Source of the DNA: JAVBMP01 sp031552315
GTDB taxonomy: Bacteria > Desulfobacterota > Desulfovibrionia > Desulfovibrionales > Desulfovibrionaceae
NCBI GenBank assembly: GCA_031552315.1
Contig: JAVBMP010000031.1
Coordinates: 14,952-78,951, forward strand
Length of the DNA stretch: 64,000 bases
Reading direction: 5' to 3'
Part shown: in pieces, positions 25,941 through 34,370 of the stretch
How the letters are laid out: the number at the start of each line of letters is the position of its first letter
How positions within the stretch are numbered: the stretch's first letter is position 1
The notes under the pieces: model-generated
Told to the model about the DNA's origin: nothing
The model's database searches: none
Seen by the model: the letters and a program-made list of their open reading frames with translations, nothing else
Program-made: the position numbers and the translations under genes

Positions 25941-27158
25941 TCAGACCCCTATGGACATGAAGAAAATGGCGAAGGCCGCATCCAGCACAATTACCAGAAA
26001 AATGGACGTGACAACCGATTGCGTGGTAAGCCGCCCCACAGATTCCGCGCTGCCAGTAGCCTGAAAGCCCAAGAAGCACCCAACCAGCCCAATAATTACG
26101 GCAAAGCAGGGGGCCTTTACCATGCCCACCATAAAATGCTTGAATGTTTCAATGCTCATAAAGCGGTTGATAAAGGTGTTTATGCTAAGGTCAACGGAAA
26201 TGGCCGCCGCTGTCATGCCGCCTATCATGGCGGTAATATCCGCCACCAGCAACAGGGCGGGCAGCATAAGCATAAGGGCCAGAATGCGGGGCATAACCAG
26301 CGTTTCCATGGGGTTTACGCCCATGGATATCATGGCGTCCACCTCTTCATTGGCAACCATGGAACCAAGCTGCGCAGTAAAGGCGGAACCGGAACGCCCG
26401 GCCACAAGAATGGCCGTAATAATAACCGCCATTTCCCTAAAGGTGAGTATGGAAAGCAAATCCACCAAAAACACCTGGGTGCCGTACTGGGCCATAAGGT
26501 CTGAAGACATGTAGGAAATGACCACGCCTATAAGAAAGGCCAAAAGGGCCACAATGGGCACGGCGCGCAGGCCCGTCTGTTCCATGTGGCTTACCAGCGC
26601 GGTAAGGCGCATGCGCGAAGGGCGCAGCAAAATTCCGGCCAGGGTGCAAAGAAATTGCCCCCAAAAGCCTATAAGGTTGAACACCAGGTCAAAGGATTTA
26701 ACAACGCGTTCACCGGTTTGCAGAAGCAGGGCGGTTATTTGCCCGGGCGGGGGGGGCAATTTTTCCACTTCCGCGGGGTGGCAGCGTTCCAGAATAATTC
26801 TGTGGGCTTCACGCGCGTTTAAAAGGGGCAGGCAGGTGGAATCCGCATTGTCGCGGCTAAAGCAGGGGTTGGCGGTTCTTGCGGCGCGCAGCGGGTCAAG
26901 CGCGTTTTTGTCCGCCAGCAGGTTTATAAGCAACGCGCCGGAGGTGTCCATTTCACTTATTCCGGCAAGGTCAATGGCTGTAATGGCGTTTTGCCCGTTG
27001 CCCTGCCGTTTTTTCATGTTGCGCAGCAAATCCGGCATGGGGGCAATGCTGTGCACTGTCCATGGGCCGGAAAGGCGCAGCACAGGCCCGGCCTGGCCGT
27101 TTATAATGGTGGCATCCGGTTGGCGCGCCGGGTCTTGTGCGTCTTCACGTTGCGTCAT
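25941..27158 (-). CDS. mlaE: MlaE-family permease with N-terminal STAS domain
   Basis: 405 residues. About 115 N-terminal residues form a STAS-like domain (VLRLSGPWTVHSIAPMPDLL ... AITAIDLAGISEMDTSGALLINLL). The MlaE permease covers about 165-405, with five or six helices and conserved AVIITAILVAGRSGSAFTAQLGSMVANEEVDAMISMG. In E. coli the STAS part is the separate protein MlaB; the fused form is known in other Proteobacteria and explains why no mlaB gene is seen. I chose the start MTQREDAQ at 27158; 13 upstream codons are possible. Confidence 0.92.
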   Translation of the reverse strand: MTQREDAQDPARQPDATIINGQAGPVLRLSGPWTVHSIAPMPDLLRNMKKRQGNGQNAITAIDLAGISEMDTSGALLINLLADKNALDPLRAARTANPCFSRDNADSTCLPLLNAREAHRIILERCHPAEVEKLPPPPGQITALLLQTGERVVKSFDLVFNLIGFWGQFLCTLAGILLRPSRMRLTALVSHMEQTGLRAVPIVALLAFLIGVVISYMSSDLMAQYGTQVFLVDLLSILTFREMAVIITAILVAGRSGSAFTAQLGSMVANEEVDAMISMGVNPMETLVMPRILALMLMLPALLLVADITAMIGGMTAAAISVDLSINTFINRFMSIETFKHFMVGMVKAPCFAVIIGLVGCFLGFQATGSAESVGRLTTQSVVTSIFLVIVLDAAFAIFFMSIGV

Positions 27159-27580
27159 AATTTTCAGGGTATGCTTTTTTGCAATGTTTACACGCAAGAC
27201 AACCCGTCAGCGCCAAAAGCTTGAAAATGGCGGACGCATGTTTGCGGAAAAAAACTCTGCCGTCTAATTCGCATAGCTTGCGGCGTATAAGAGCTTGCAT
27301 AAATGAACGGACAAGTTCCAACCCCCCAAGACATATTTCAAAGTATATTAAACATAAAGTCATGATTCCGCAACAAAATACTTGCGCCTGTCAGGGGGCT
27401 GTTTTTTTTAAGCCGTTGGTATGGTTAAAACTGCCTATAACATATTAGGCATTTACTTTTTTTCAGAAAGCCGATATGCCTAAAAATTATTCAGGGTTGT
27501 CGCCAAATGTTTTTTCCTTTGCGGCAATATGCCCTTGTGCCTGAAATTTGCCTTTCCGGCAAACAAAATTAACCGTTTCA
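27159..27580. other. AT-rich intergenic region between mlaE and a DHH gene
   Basis: About 420 bases without a credible gene between divergent transcripts. It is markedly AT-richer than its surroundings and has several T and A runs. Promoters for both directions are expected here. I see no riboswitch fold or RNA gene that I can support. Confidence 0.5.
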
Positions 27581-27591
27581 GAAATGAAATA

Positions 27592-27600
27592 TGTTATAAA
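27592..27600 (+). promoter_or_regulatory. Extended -10 promoter element of the DHH gene
   Basis: TGTTATAAA reads as an extended -10 (TGnTATAAA) 22 bases before the start codon. The -35 region is weak, as is common with extended -10 promoters. The resulting leader would be about 15 bases, just enough to hold the AGGAG site. Confidence 0.45.
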
Positions 27601-27621
27601 ACAAAGTAGTCAGGAGAAGTT

Positions 27622-28536
27622 ATGCGTCTTGTTACTCGTTCGGACTTTGACGGGTTGGCCTGTGGGGTGTTGCTTAAGCATATAGGGGTAATAGACAGCT
27701 TCAAGTTCGTTCATCCCAAAGATATGCAAGACGGTGTCGTTGAAATAACTGAAAACGACGTGCTGGCCAACGTGCCCTACGTTGAAGGCTGCGGCATGTG
27801 GTTTGACCACCACGCCAGCGAGCTGGAACGCCTGGGCAACAAAGACGTGCCCGGCGCGGTGAAAATGTACCCCAGCTGCGCCCGCGTTATATGGGAATAC
27901 TACGGCGGCAATGAAAAGTTCGGCCCCCAGCTTGACGAGCTTATGGCCGCGGTTGACAAGGTGGATAGCGGCAGCCTTTCGCGTGAAGACGTGCTTGACC
28001 CTTCCGGCTGGGTTCTGCTGGGTTTTATAATGGACCCGCGCACCGGCCTTGGCCGTTACCGTGACTACCGCATAAGCAACTACCAGCTTATGGAAGAACT
28101 GATAGACTACTGCGCCACCAAAAATGTTGACGAAATTCTCGCCTTGCCGGATGTGGCGGAACGCACCAAACGGTATTTTGAGCAAGAAAATGAATTTCAG
28201 GCCATGCTGAAAAAATGCTCCACCCAGCACGGCAATGTTGTGCTTATTGACCTGCGCGACCAGGAAGAAATTCTTTCCGGCAACCGCTTTACGGTTTACA
28301 GCATGTTCCCGGACTGCAACGTCAGCGCCCAGGTCATATGGGGGCTTAAAAAGCAGAACGTTGTGGTAACAGTCGGGCATTCCATTCTTAACCGCAGCTG
28401 CCGCAGCGATGTGGGCAAACTTATGCTGAAACACGGGGGCGGCGGCCACCAGCGCGTGGGCACCTGCCAGATTCCCACAGAAAATGCTGAAGCGATAATT
28501 AAAGAAATTGTGGATGCCCTGCGCGAAGCGAATTAA
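27622..28536 (+). CDS. DHH-family phosphoesterase, exopolyphosphatase-related
   Basis: 304 residues. Motifs of the DHH superfamily are present: SDFDG (Asp8, Asp10), MWFDHHASE (Asp62, His63, His64) and GGGGHQRVGTC near the C-terminus (DHHA1-type). Members hydrolyse phosphodiester or phosphoanhydride bonds in nanoRNA, cyclic dinucleotides or short polyphosphate; which applies here cannot be read. AGGAG stands five bases before the ATG. It is a single gene, closed by a strong terminator. Confidence 0.85.
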   Translation: MRLVTRSDFDGLACGVLLKHIGVIDSFKFVHPKDMQDGVVEITENDVLANVPYVEGCGMWFDHHASELERLGNKDVPGAVKMYPSCARVIWEYYGGNEKFGPQLDELMAAVDKVDSGSLSREDVLDPSGWVLLGFIMDPRTGLGRYRDYRISNYQLMEELIDYCATKNVDEILALPDVAERTKRYFEQENEFQAMLKKCSTQHGNVVLIDLRDQEEILSGNRFTVYSMFPDCNVSAQVIWGLKKQNVVVTVGHSILNRSCRSDVGKLMLKHGGGGHQRVGTCQIPTENAEAIIKEIVDALREAN

Positions 28537-28558
28537 CGCGCAAGCAAAATCCATATTT

Positions 28559-28603
28559 CGCAGGCGGGCGTCCGGTAACGGGTTGCCCGCCTGCGGTTTT
28601 TTT
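28559..28603 (+). terminator. Rho-independent terminator
   Basis: CGCAGGCGGGC and its exact complement GCCCGCCTGCG form an 11-pair stem with a 15-base loop, followed directly by G and seven T bases. It lies 22 bases after the DHH gene stop. Confidence 0.88.
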
Positions 28604-28783
28604 GGGGCAAGGGTTGCTTTGGGCCGGGCGGGCCTCCTCAAACGAGGCCGTTGCGCAACAGCCTCAAATAGCAGTTGCCGCCAGACGTAATGCTTGATAA
28701 GAAAAGACAGGTTCAGACAATCAGGCCATACAGGTACAAGCTGGCAGCTACAAGCGGCAGGCGCAAGCAGGCAGGAGCAAGCC

Positions 28784-30364
28784 ATGAACAGTAAAAAGCT
28801 TAAAAGCGGGCAGGCGGAAGAAACCGGCGCGGCAAGGCAGCGCAAGCGGATCATACCGTTTTCCATAGCCTTTGCCGGTAATGGGCATTTACTGAACAAC
28901 GCGGCCCGGGTTGTTTACAGCAAGGATTTTGCGGATGCCTTCCCCGAAGTGCGGGTAGTGGCCCGCGTTGCCCCGGAACCGGATGAAAAAAAACAGCTTT
29001 TGTCCGCCTTGCGTTCCGTCCCGCGCTATGCCACGCCTGAAGAAATGTTTGCCGCGCACCCGGAAATAGAACTGGTGCTGAACACCACCCGTAACGCGGA
29101 TGATATAGCCCGCCTGCAAGCCTGTGCTCCGCCCTGGGTTTCCGTCATCAAGGCCAGCGGCACGCACTTTTTCATCAAGGCGGCCAGCAACGGCACCGTG
29201 GTTCTGGGCGGGGGCAACCGTCTGTTGCGGGCCCGCCTTTCCTTTGCCGCGCTTATTGACCAGCTTGATGAAGACGTGCTGGTGCTGGACGCCAAAGGCA
29301 AACTGCAACAGGCCAACAAGCATTTTTTGGAAAACTCCGGCCATTGGCTGGGCGACAATATTGACGGCAAGGAACTGGGCTGCCTTGAAGCCCTGCAACG
29401 CTGCTGCGGGGTGGACAAGGACAAGGCCTGCCAGTGGCGGGCCGAAGGTTTGCGCAGCCGCCGTTATAGCGAGGTCTACACCCAGGTTACCCCGGAAGGG
29501 CAGATGCGCTATTTCCGCATGCTGATGGTGCCCTTGCTGGGTGAACGGGGTGAAAAGCGGGCGCTTTTCATGCGGCGCGATATAACAGAGCAGGTGAATA
29601 TTGAACAGCGCTTGCAGCAAAGTGAAAAAATGGCGGCCATAGGCGACCTTTCCACCTACATTGCCCATGAAATACGCAACCCCCTTTTTGCCATAGGCGG
29701 CTTTGCCAACGCCCTGTTGCGTTCGCCTTCTCTGGATGAGGCCGCGCAGGAAAAGGCGCGCATCATACTGGAAGAATCGCAGCGGCTGGATGGAATTTTA
29801 AAAAGCATCATCAACTTTGCCCGCCCCACAGACAGCAGCGTGGGTGAAGTGGACGCCGGGCTGGTTTTGCGCCAAACAACGGACCTTATGAGCATAGCCG
29901 ATGCGGAACGCGGCATAAAAACCGTGCTGGACGTGGCCCCCAACCTGCCTTTGGCGCGTGGCAACCTGGATCAGATCAAGCAATGCCTTATAAATTTGGT
30001 GAAAAATTCGCAAGAGGCCATGCCAAAAGGCGGCTCTTTGATATTGCGGGCCTTTATGAAAAATAATATGGTCTGCCTGGCTGTGGAAGATACCGGAGAA
30101 GGCATACCGTATGAGGTGCAGAAGCAGCTTTTCAGCCCGTTTTTCAGCACCAAAAGCAAGGGCGCGGGGCTTGGCCTGGCCATGACCAAAAAAATTGTGG
30201 AAGAAATTGGCGGCAAGGTCAACCTGGTAAGTGAACCGGGCAAGGGCACCACCATTACCTTGTCGCTGGTGCCGGTGCTGGCCGTGCCGCCCGGCGAACT
30301 GAGCATAAAAGACACGCCCGAAGGGGCGGAATATATTGTAACGCGGCAAAAAAGCAAAATTTAG
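28784..30364 (+). CDS. Cytoplasmic PAS sensor histidine kinase with Rossmann-like N-terminal domain
   Basis: 526 residues, no membrane helix. Residues about 22-135 resemble a GFO/IDH/MocA-type NAD-binding fold: IPFSIAFAGNGHLLNNAARVVY, VRVVARVAPEPDEKKQL, then ATPEEMFAAHPEIELVLNTT. A PAS domain covers about 150-270. The kinase core has the phospho-accepting His in YIAHEIRNPLFAIGGF (about 294), the N box LINLVKNSQEAMPKGG, then VEDTGEGIP, FFSTKSKGAGLGLAM and EPGKGTTITL. It starts at 28784 with AGGAG six bases upstream; an earlier start has no such site. No response regulator is adjacent. A nucleotide, redox cofactor or metabolite signal is likely but inferred. Confidence 0.85.
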   Translation: MNSKKLKSGQAEETGAARQRKRIIPFSIAFAGNGHLLNNAARVVYSKDFADAFPEVRVVARVAPEPDEKKQLLSALRSVPRYATPEEMFAAHPEIELVLNTTRNADDIARLQACAPPWVSVIKASGTHFFIKAASNGTVVLGGGNRLLRARLSFAALIDQLDEDVLVLDAKGKLQQANKHFLENSGHWLGDNIDGKELGCLEALQRCCGVDKDKACQWRAEGLRSRRYSEVYTQVTPEGQMRYFRMLMVPLLGERGEKRALFMRRDITEQVNIEQRLQQSEKMAAIGDLSTYIAHEIRNPLFAIGGFANALLRSPSLDEAAQEKARIILEESQRLDGILKSIINFARPTDSSVGEVDAGLVLRQTTDLMSIADAERGIKTVLDVAPNLPLARGNLDQIKQCLINLVKNSQEAMPKGGSLILRAFMKNNMVCLAVEDTGEGIPYEVQKQLFSPFFSTKSKGAGLGLAMTKKIVEEIGGKVNLVSEPGKGTTITLSLVPVLAVPPGELSIKDTPEGAEYIVTRQKSKI

Positions 30365-30380
30365 GCCTGTTTTTTAACCA

Positions 30381-30429
30381 GGCAGTGTTGTCATGAGGTG
30401 CCTTTATACATGCTCATAACAACACTGCC
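30381..30429. terminator. Long interrupted hairpin between the kinase and a small gene
   Basis: GGCAGTGTTGT and ACAACACTGCC pair around a second short stem (ATGAG / CTCAT). It starts 17 bases after the kinase stop and has no T tract. It may be a terminator, or an operator or attenuator in front of the small membrane protein. Confidence 0.5.
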
Positions 30430-30452
30430 TACAACAGCAAGGTCAGGTAGGC

Positions 30453-30599
30453 ATGTCGGACCCCAAATCAAAAAAAATGCTTATTTTTGGTATATTCTTT
30501 TTCTTTTTTATGACCACAATGGCTATTGTCGGGGTTTACACCGACAGCCCGCTGGATAACCCGGCCCTTGGCGATGTGGCCGGTAAAAACCTTTGGTGA
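30453..30599 (+). CDS. Small membrane protein, 48 residues
   Basis: An ATG at 30453 opens a 48-codon frame ending in TGA. Residues 1-8 are polar and basic (MSDPKSKK). Residues 9-28 form one hydrophobic helix (MLIFGIFFFFFMTTMAIVGV), and the remainder is short and polar (YTDSPLDNPALGDVAGKNLW). A purine-rich AGGTAGG lies directly upstream. The helix with positive N-terminus predicts the C-terminus outside the cytoplasm. It lies between the kinase and the secreted CAP-like protein and may work with either. Being short, it is easily missed; coding status rests on the helix pattern and position. Confidence 0.6.
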   Translation: MSDPKSKKMLIFGIFFFFFMTTMAIVGVYTDSPLDNPALGDVAGKNLW

Positions 30600-30647
30600 C
30601 TAGCCGGTTTTTAAAAACCAGGCTTTTTGGATAGCAGGAGCAAAAAG

Positions 30648-32396
30648 ATGAAAGTACGCAAACTGGCGGGGCTTGCAGGCGCGGCAATGCTTTTTTTGGC
30701 CGCCCTTGCGCCAATGGGCCTGGCCGCGGACAATAATGTTTTGTATTATTTGATAGAAATGCAACGCCAGCGCGGCGGGCAGTGCAACGGGGCAACCCTG
30801 CCCCCGGCCCCCAGCCTTGTGCCTTCCGACAAACTTAGCGAAATAGCCTGGCGGCATGGGGCCAACCAGACCCCGGTGCCGGAACTGCTGGCCGCCAACA
30901 ACATTTCTTATTCATCCCTGTTGGTGCTGCACACCCCGGATGCCCCCCCCGCAGACGCGGTAAACGCGCTGAAAAGCATGGCCTGTGAAGAACTTTTGGG
31001 CGGCCCATATACCCAGATAGGCGCGGAAAAGGCCAATGGCTACTGGTGGCTGGTTATGCTGGCCCCCGCGCAAAAAGGCCAGGTTGTACTGGGGGGCGGT
31101 TCCGCCCAGTACACTGAACCGGGCGCGCAAAACCCGGCCCAGCCCGGCCAGGCTGGGCAAGTGGGCCAAGCTGGTCAGCCTGGCCAGCCCGGCCAAGCTG
31201 GGCAACCGGGGCAACCGGGACAACCGGGCCAATCCAACAGTATGTCCTATGGCGGGTTGGGCGGGCAGCCCCAAATTCCGCAAGCGCAAACATCCCAGCC
31301 TTTGCCGGGCGTTGTCCCCATTCAGCCGGGCCAGGTCATAAGCCGGGTGGAAGATAAAGGACAGGCCGGCGCGCAGCTTAGCGGCAGCAATTACAACAAC
31401 CCGCAAAATTATGACCCCAACTTTACCCCGCTGCCGGCCCAGAATATTCAGGTAGAGGCGGAACGCTATGAGGCCCCGGGCCTGTCCGCAGGCGCAGCAA
31501 CATCCGGGGTGGATTCCGGCCAGCCCGGCCAATCCGGAGGCCAACCCGGCCAGCCCGGCCAACCCGGAGGCCAGACTGGCGGCCAGGCGCTTCCTTATGG
31601 GCCGTCTACTCAATCCGGCCAACCCGGCCAACCCGGCCAGTCCGGCCAGCCGATGCAGCCCGGCCAGCCAAGCCCGGCCGCGCCCGGCGGCAATGTGCCG
31701 CGTTATGAAATTGCCCCCGGCGGGCGGCAGGTTCCGCTTGCCTACAACATAGGCAACGCTGCCGGGGGTGCCCAGCCCGCGCTTCAGCCCGGCATGCAAC
31801 CCGGTTCCGCCCCGGCCAATCCGGTTCCGCCCAATGCCGCGCAGGGGCAGCGCCCCACGTCCGGCAACGCGGTATTTTTGAACAGCCCCGGCGCGTCATC
31901 CGGCACTTTTCCCGGCGCTTCCCCCAGCGGCGCGGTGGCCCCGCAGGCCATAACCCTTCAGGGAGAGCCGCAAAAAATGCTTGGCGCTATCAATAAAATA
32001 CGCGGGCAAGGCCGCATTTGTGACGGCCTGCAACTGCCCCCGGCCTCTGCCCTTCAGGCGGAACAAACCCTTACCCGGACGGCCACGGCCCATTCGGTGG
32101 ACATGCAGGCCAACCGCTACCTTTCCGCCACCGGGCAGGATGGCCGCAACATGGGGCAAAAACTGCGTGATTCCGGGTACATGTGGGGGAATATCTCCAC
32201 CCTGCTGACCCAGGGGGCGCGTTCACCGGAAGAAGCTTTGGATGCCTGGCTGGAAAAGCCGGTGAACTGCCAAAGCCTGCTCAACCCGGAGTTTCAGGAT
32301 GTGGGCATAGGCTACGCGCCGGAACAGAAATATTGGACAGTCATCCTCTCTTCCCGGCCGGAATCCGGCGAAGGCATATATATTTATAAGGAATAG
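30648..32396 (+). CDS. Secreted protein with two CAP/SCP-like domains joined by a Q/P/G-rich linker
   Basis: 582 residues. The signal peptide is KLAGLAGAAMLFLAALAPMGLAA (cleavage near 27). Residues about 30-145 (NVLYYLIEMQRQRGGQCNGATLPPAPSLVPSDKLSEIAWRHG ... YWWLVMLAP) and about 435-580 (MLGAINKIRGQGRICDGLQLPPASALQAEQTLTRTATAHS ... GIGYAPEQKYWTVILSS) share the same plan, including one Cys near the start, and both resemble CAP domains. The linker (about 150-430) holds collagen-like GQPGQPGQAGQPGQPG runs. AGGAG precedes the start at 30648. CAP proteins often bind lipids or cleave peptides; the role here is unknown. One base separates it from the DciA-like gene. Confidence 0.8.
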   Translation: MKVRKLAGLAGAAMLFLAALAPMGLAADNNVLYYLIEMQRQRGGQCNGATLPPAPSLVPSDKLSEIAWRHGANQTPVPELLAANNISYSSLLVLHTPDAPPADAVNALKSMACEELLGGPYTQIGAEKANGYWWLVMLAPAQKGQVVLGGGSAQYTEPGAQNPAQPGQAGQVGQAGQPGQPGQAGQPGQPGQPGQSNSMSYGGLGGQPQIPQAQTSQPLPGVVPIQPGQVISRVEDKGQAGAQLSGSNYNNPQNYDPNFTPLPAQNIQVEAERYEAPGLSAGAATSGVDSGQPGQSGGQPGQPGQPGGQTGGQALPYGPSTQSGQPGQPGQSGQPMQPGQPSPAAPGGNVPRYEIAPGGRQVPLAYNIGNAAGGAQPALQPGMQPGSAPANPVPPNAAQGQRPTSGNAVFLNSPGASSGTFPGASPSGAVAPQAITLQGEPQKMLGAINKIRGQGRICDGLQLPPASALQAEQTLTRTATAHSVDMQANRYLSATGQDGRNMGQKLRDSGYMWGNISTLLTQGARSPEEALDAWLEKPVNCQSLLNPEFQDVGIGYAPEQKYWTVILSSRPESGEGIYIYKE

Positions 32397-32397
32397 C

Positions 32398-32904
32398 ATG
32401 AACCGCAAACCCGCGCCCAAAAGCGCGCGTTCCCTGCGCGTCTGTAGCGCCTCCGAGGCGTTGCGCGACTTTTTTGCCGCGCGTCCGGGGGCGGAAACCC
32501 GCATGGCCCTTGTGAAGCTTTGGCAGCACTGGGACATGGTGATGGGCGAGGAAATAACCCCGCTGGCCCGCCCGCTTGGCGAACGGGCCGGCACCCTGCT
32601 TGTGGGCGCGGAAGATAACATGGAACTGCAGGAATTGACCTTTTACGGGCCGGAAATGCTGGAAAGGGCCAATTCTTTCATGGGCTGGCCGCATTTTGCC
32701 GGTTTGCGGCTGGAACTTTTGCAGGGGCGCATACCGCTTTACCCGCCCAGACCGGCCGGGCAGTTGCCGTCCCCGCCCCCCAAAGAGGCCTGGACAAGGC
32801 CGGAAGGCTTCGGGCGGCTTTTGGAATTGGGCGTGCTGGATGCCGATTCCCCGGCGGGCCGCTGCTATGCGGCTTTTTTGGCCGCGCATGAAGCCCGCCC
32901 CTGA
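32398..32904 (+). CDS. DUF721/DciA-like protein
   Basis: 168 residues. The central part (ALVKLWQHWDMVMGEEITPLARPLGERAGTLLVGAEDNMELQELTFYGPEMLERANSFMGW) has the DUF721 pattern of a helix, a W..VMG.....A.P turn, and a strand of the type TLLVGA followed by a Q..L helix. In bacteria lacking DnaC-type loaders, DciA uses this KH-like domain to help load the replicative helicase DnaB. It follows the CAP gene by one base. Assignment to DciA proper is inference from family. Confidence 0.72.
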   Translation: MNRKPAPKSARSLRVCSASEALRDFFAARPGAETRMALVKLWQHWDMVMGEEITPLARPLGERAGTLLVGAEDNMELQELTFYGPEMLERANSFMGWPHFAGLRLELLQGRIPLYPPRPAGQLPSPPPKEAWTRPEGFGRLLELGVLDADSPAGRCYAAFLAAHEARP

Positions 32905-33120
32905 GGTTTGTCCCCTGCCGGTTTGACCCCTGAGGTTTGGCCCTTGAGGTTCGCCCCCTGAGCTTCGCCCGGAAGCCAGTCCCCGAGTTGGGGTTCAGAA
33001 CTCCGGGCCAGAACTCCGGTTCAGAACTCTGGCCAAAACTCTGGCCAGAAGCCAGTGGAGGCCGTTACATGCAAGCGGCACCCGGCATAGCCGGAGCAAA
33101 TTTTTCAAACTTTGTCAAAA
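32905..33120. other. Non-coding stretch with degenerate short repeats
   Basis: About 215 bases hold loosely repeated units such as CCCTGAGGTTTG / CCTTGAGGTTCG and CAGAACTCCGG / CAGAACTCTGG. They resemble slipped-strand expansion. No gene seen. Confidence 0.5.
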
Positions 33121-33140
33121 TGCCATAAAAGGAGAAAATA

Positions 33141-33494
33141 ATGTCCGCAAAGCAGGCGTTTAAAGAATGGATACAGGAACAGCGCGATGCGGTTGCCGCG
33201 TATGAAAATAAGGCCGCCCAAGCCCTGGAAAAGGCGGATCCCGTGGAATACCGCGAACAGATGCGCCTGAAGGCCGAACTTCTGGCCGCGTTGCTTGAAA
33301 ATGGCGAAAGCCGCCTTGGCGCAATGCCGGAAGCCGAAGCCGCCCCCCTGCGCAGCCGTTTGCGCCGTTTTGCAGCCAGCGCCTCCAACGCCCTGCGTCT
33401 GGGTTCCGTCTTCTACATGTCCGCCCTGCTTTACCCGGAAGACCACCAGCCGGGGCAACCCAATGACCTTGATGTCTGGCTGGCCGAGCTGTAG
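33141..33494 (+). CDS. Conserved-looking small helical protein, unknown function
   Basis: 117 residues, preceded by a good AAGGAG site. Almost entirely helical and charged: SAKQAFKEWIQEQRDAVAAYENKAAQALEK, then RLKAELLAALLENGESRLG. It has no signal peptide or membrane helix and ends NDLDVWLAEL. I do not recognise a family. Its TAG stop codon is formed by the first bases of a palindromic repeat. Confidence 0.65.
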   Translation: MSAKQAFKEWIQEQRDAVAAYENKAAQALEKADPVEYREQMRLKAELLAALLENGESRLGAMPEAEAAPLRSRLRRFAASASNALRLGSVFYMSALLYPEDHQPGQPNDLDVWLAEL

Positions 33495-33573
33495 GGCCTG
33501 TCAACACAACGGCCCTTTTGCCCTCTGGCCTGCGTCAGAAAACAAAATGGCTCATTGTGTCAACAGGCCCTAA
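33492..33573. repeat. Family D palindromic repeat, about 80 bases
   Basis: Ends are TAGGGCCTGTCAACACAA and its near-complement TTGTGTCAACAGGCCCTA (16 of 18 pair). The middle (GGCCCTTTTGCCCTCTGG, CTGCGTCAG, AACAAAATGG) matches the core at 22098-22143 and resembles the right end of the element at 42159. Its first three bases are the stop codon of the upstream gene. Confidence 0.7.
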
Positions 33574-33597
33574 AGTGGTTTACGCTTATTTCAATTA
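33571..33597 (+). repeat. Partial family C repeat
   Basis: TAAAGTGGTTTACGCTT followed by ATTTCAATTA matches the two outer arms of the family C element with the whole middle missing. It abuts the family D element and lies just upstream of the trmJ ribosome binding site. Confidence 0.5.
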
Positions 33598-33611
33598 TGG
33601 AGAGTTGCGAC

Positions 33612-34370
33612 ATGAATGAGGGCTTGCGGGTAATTTTGGTGGAGCCGCGCTTTCCAGAAAATATCGGTATGGCCGCAAGGGCCTGCGCCAACATGGGCGT
33701 AAGCGAACTGGCGCTGGTAAAGCCGGAACGCTTTGACCTGCCCAAGGCCCTGCCCCTGGCCACAGCGCAGGGCGCGGCCATTTTGGAAAAGGCCCTGATT
33801 TTTGATGCCCTGCCGGAGGCCCTGGCCGGGCTGAACCTGGCCGTGGGCGCAACAGCCCGCACCGGCGGGCGGCGGCGTGAACTGCTAAACCCGGAAGGCG
33901 CGGCGGCTGAAGTGGCCGGGGTAATCAGTTCCGGCGGGCGGGCCGCGCTGGTCTTCGGGCCGGAAGACCGCGGCCTTTCCAATGAACATACAGACCTTTG
34001 CACCCGGCTGGTCACCATACCTACGGCCCAGGGCGGCCATTCGCTAAATTTGGCCCAGGCGGTGCTGCTTCTGCTTTATGAATGCTTCAAACTGGGCGGC
34101 GATGCCGGAAAAAGCCGGGAAAACCCCCGCCGGGGCAAAAGCGGGGCCGGTTCACGCCCCGCCACTCTGGAAGAGGAAAATCTGGTTTTTCAGCGCCTTG
34201 AACAAAGCCTGCAACTTATAGAGGCCATCCCGGCGGAAAACCCGGAATGGTTCATGCAGCCCTTGCGCCGGTACTTGCGGCGCAGCCGTTTGCGGCGGCA
34301 TGAATTTGATTTTTTGATGGGCGTCTGCCGGCAAATAAACCTTAAGTGCCGTGGGCGGAACGCGGAATGA
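33612..34370 (+). CDS. trmJ: tRNA/rRNA 2'-O-methyltransferase TrmJ-like (SPOUT)
   Basis: 252 residues. SpoU-type motifs: VILVEPRFPENIGMAARACANMG (motif 1), ALVFGPEDRGLSNEHTDLC (motif 2), VTIPTAQGGHSLNLAQAVLLLLYE (motif 3). The C-terminal helical extension (residues about 195-250, AENPEWFMQPLRRYLRRSRLRRHEFDFLMGVCRQI) is typical of TrmJ, which 2'-O-methylates position 32 of tRNAs. GGAGAG stands before the ATG at 33612. The next gene overlaps by four bases. Confidence 0.88.
   Translation: MNEGLRVILVEPRFPENIGMAARACANMGVSELALVKPERFDLPKALPLATAQGAAILEKALIFDALPEALAGLNLAVGATARTGGRRRELLNPEGAAAEVAGVISSGGRAALVFGPEDRGLSNEHTDLCTRLVTIPTAQGGHSLNLAQAVLLLLYECFKLGGDAGKSRENPRRGKSGAGSRPATLEEENLVFQRLEQSLQLIEAIPAENPEWFMQPLRRYLRRSRLRRHEFDFLMGVCRQINLKCRGRNAE

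Noticed and set aside
28644..28666. GAGGCCGTTGCGCAACAGCCTC as another family D terminus
   Set aside because: It resembles the family D end and a sequence near 58318 but is a short self-contained hairpin without the rest of the element, so I could not assign it with confidence.
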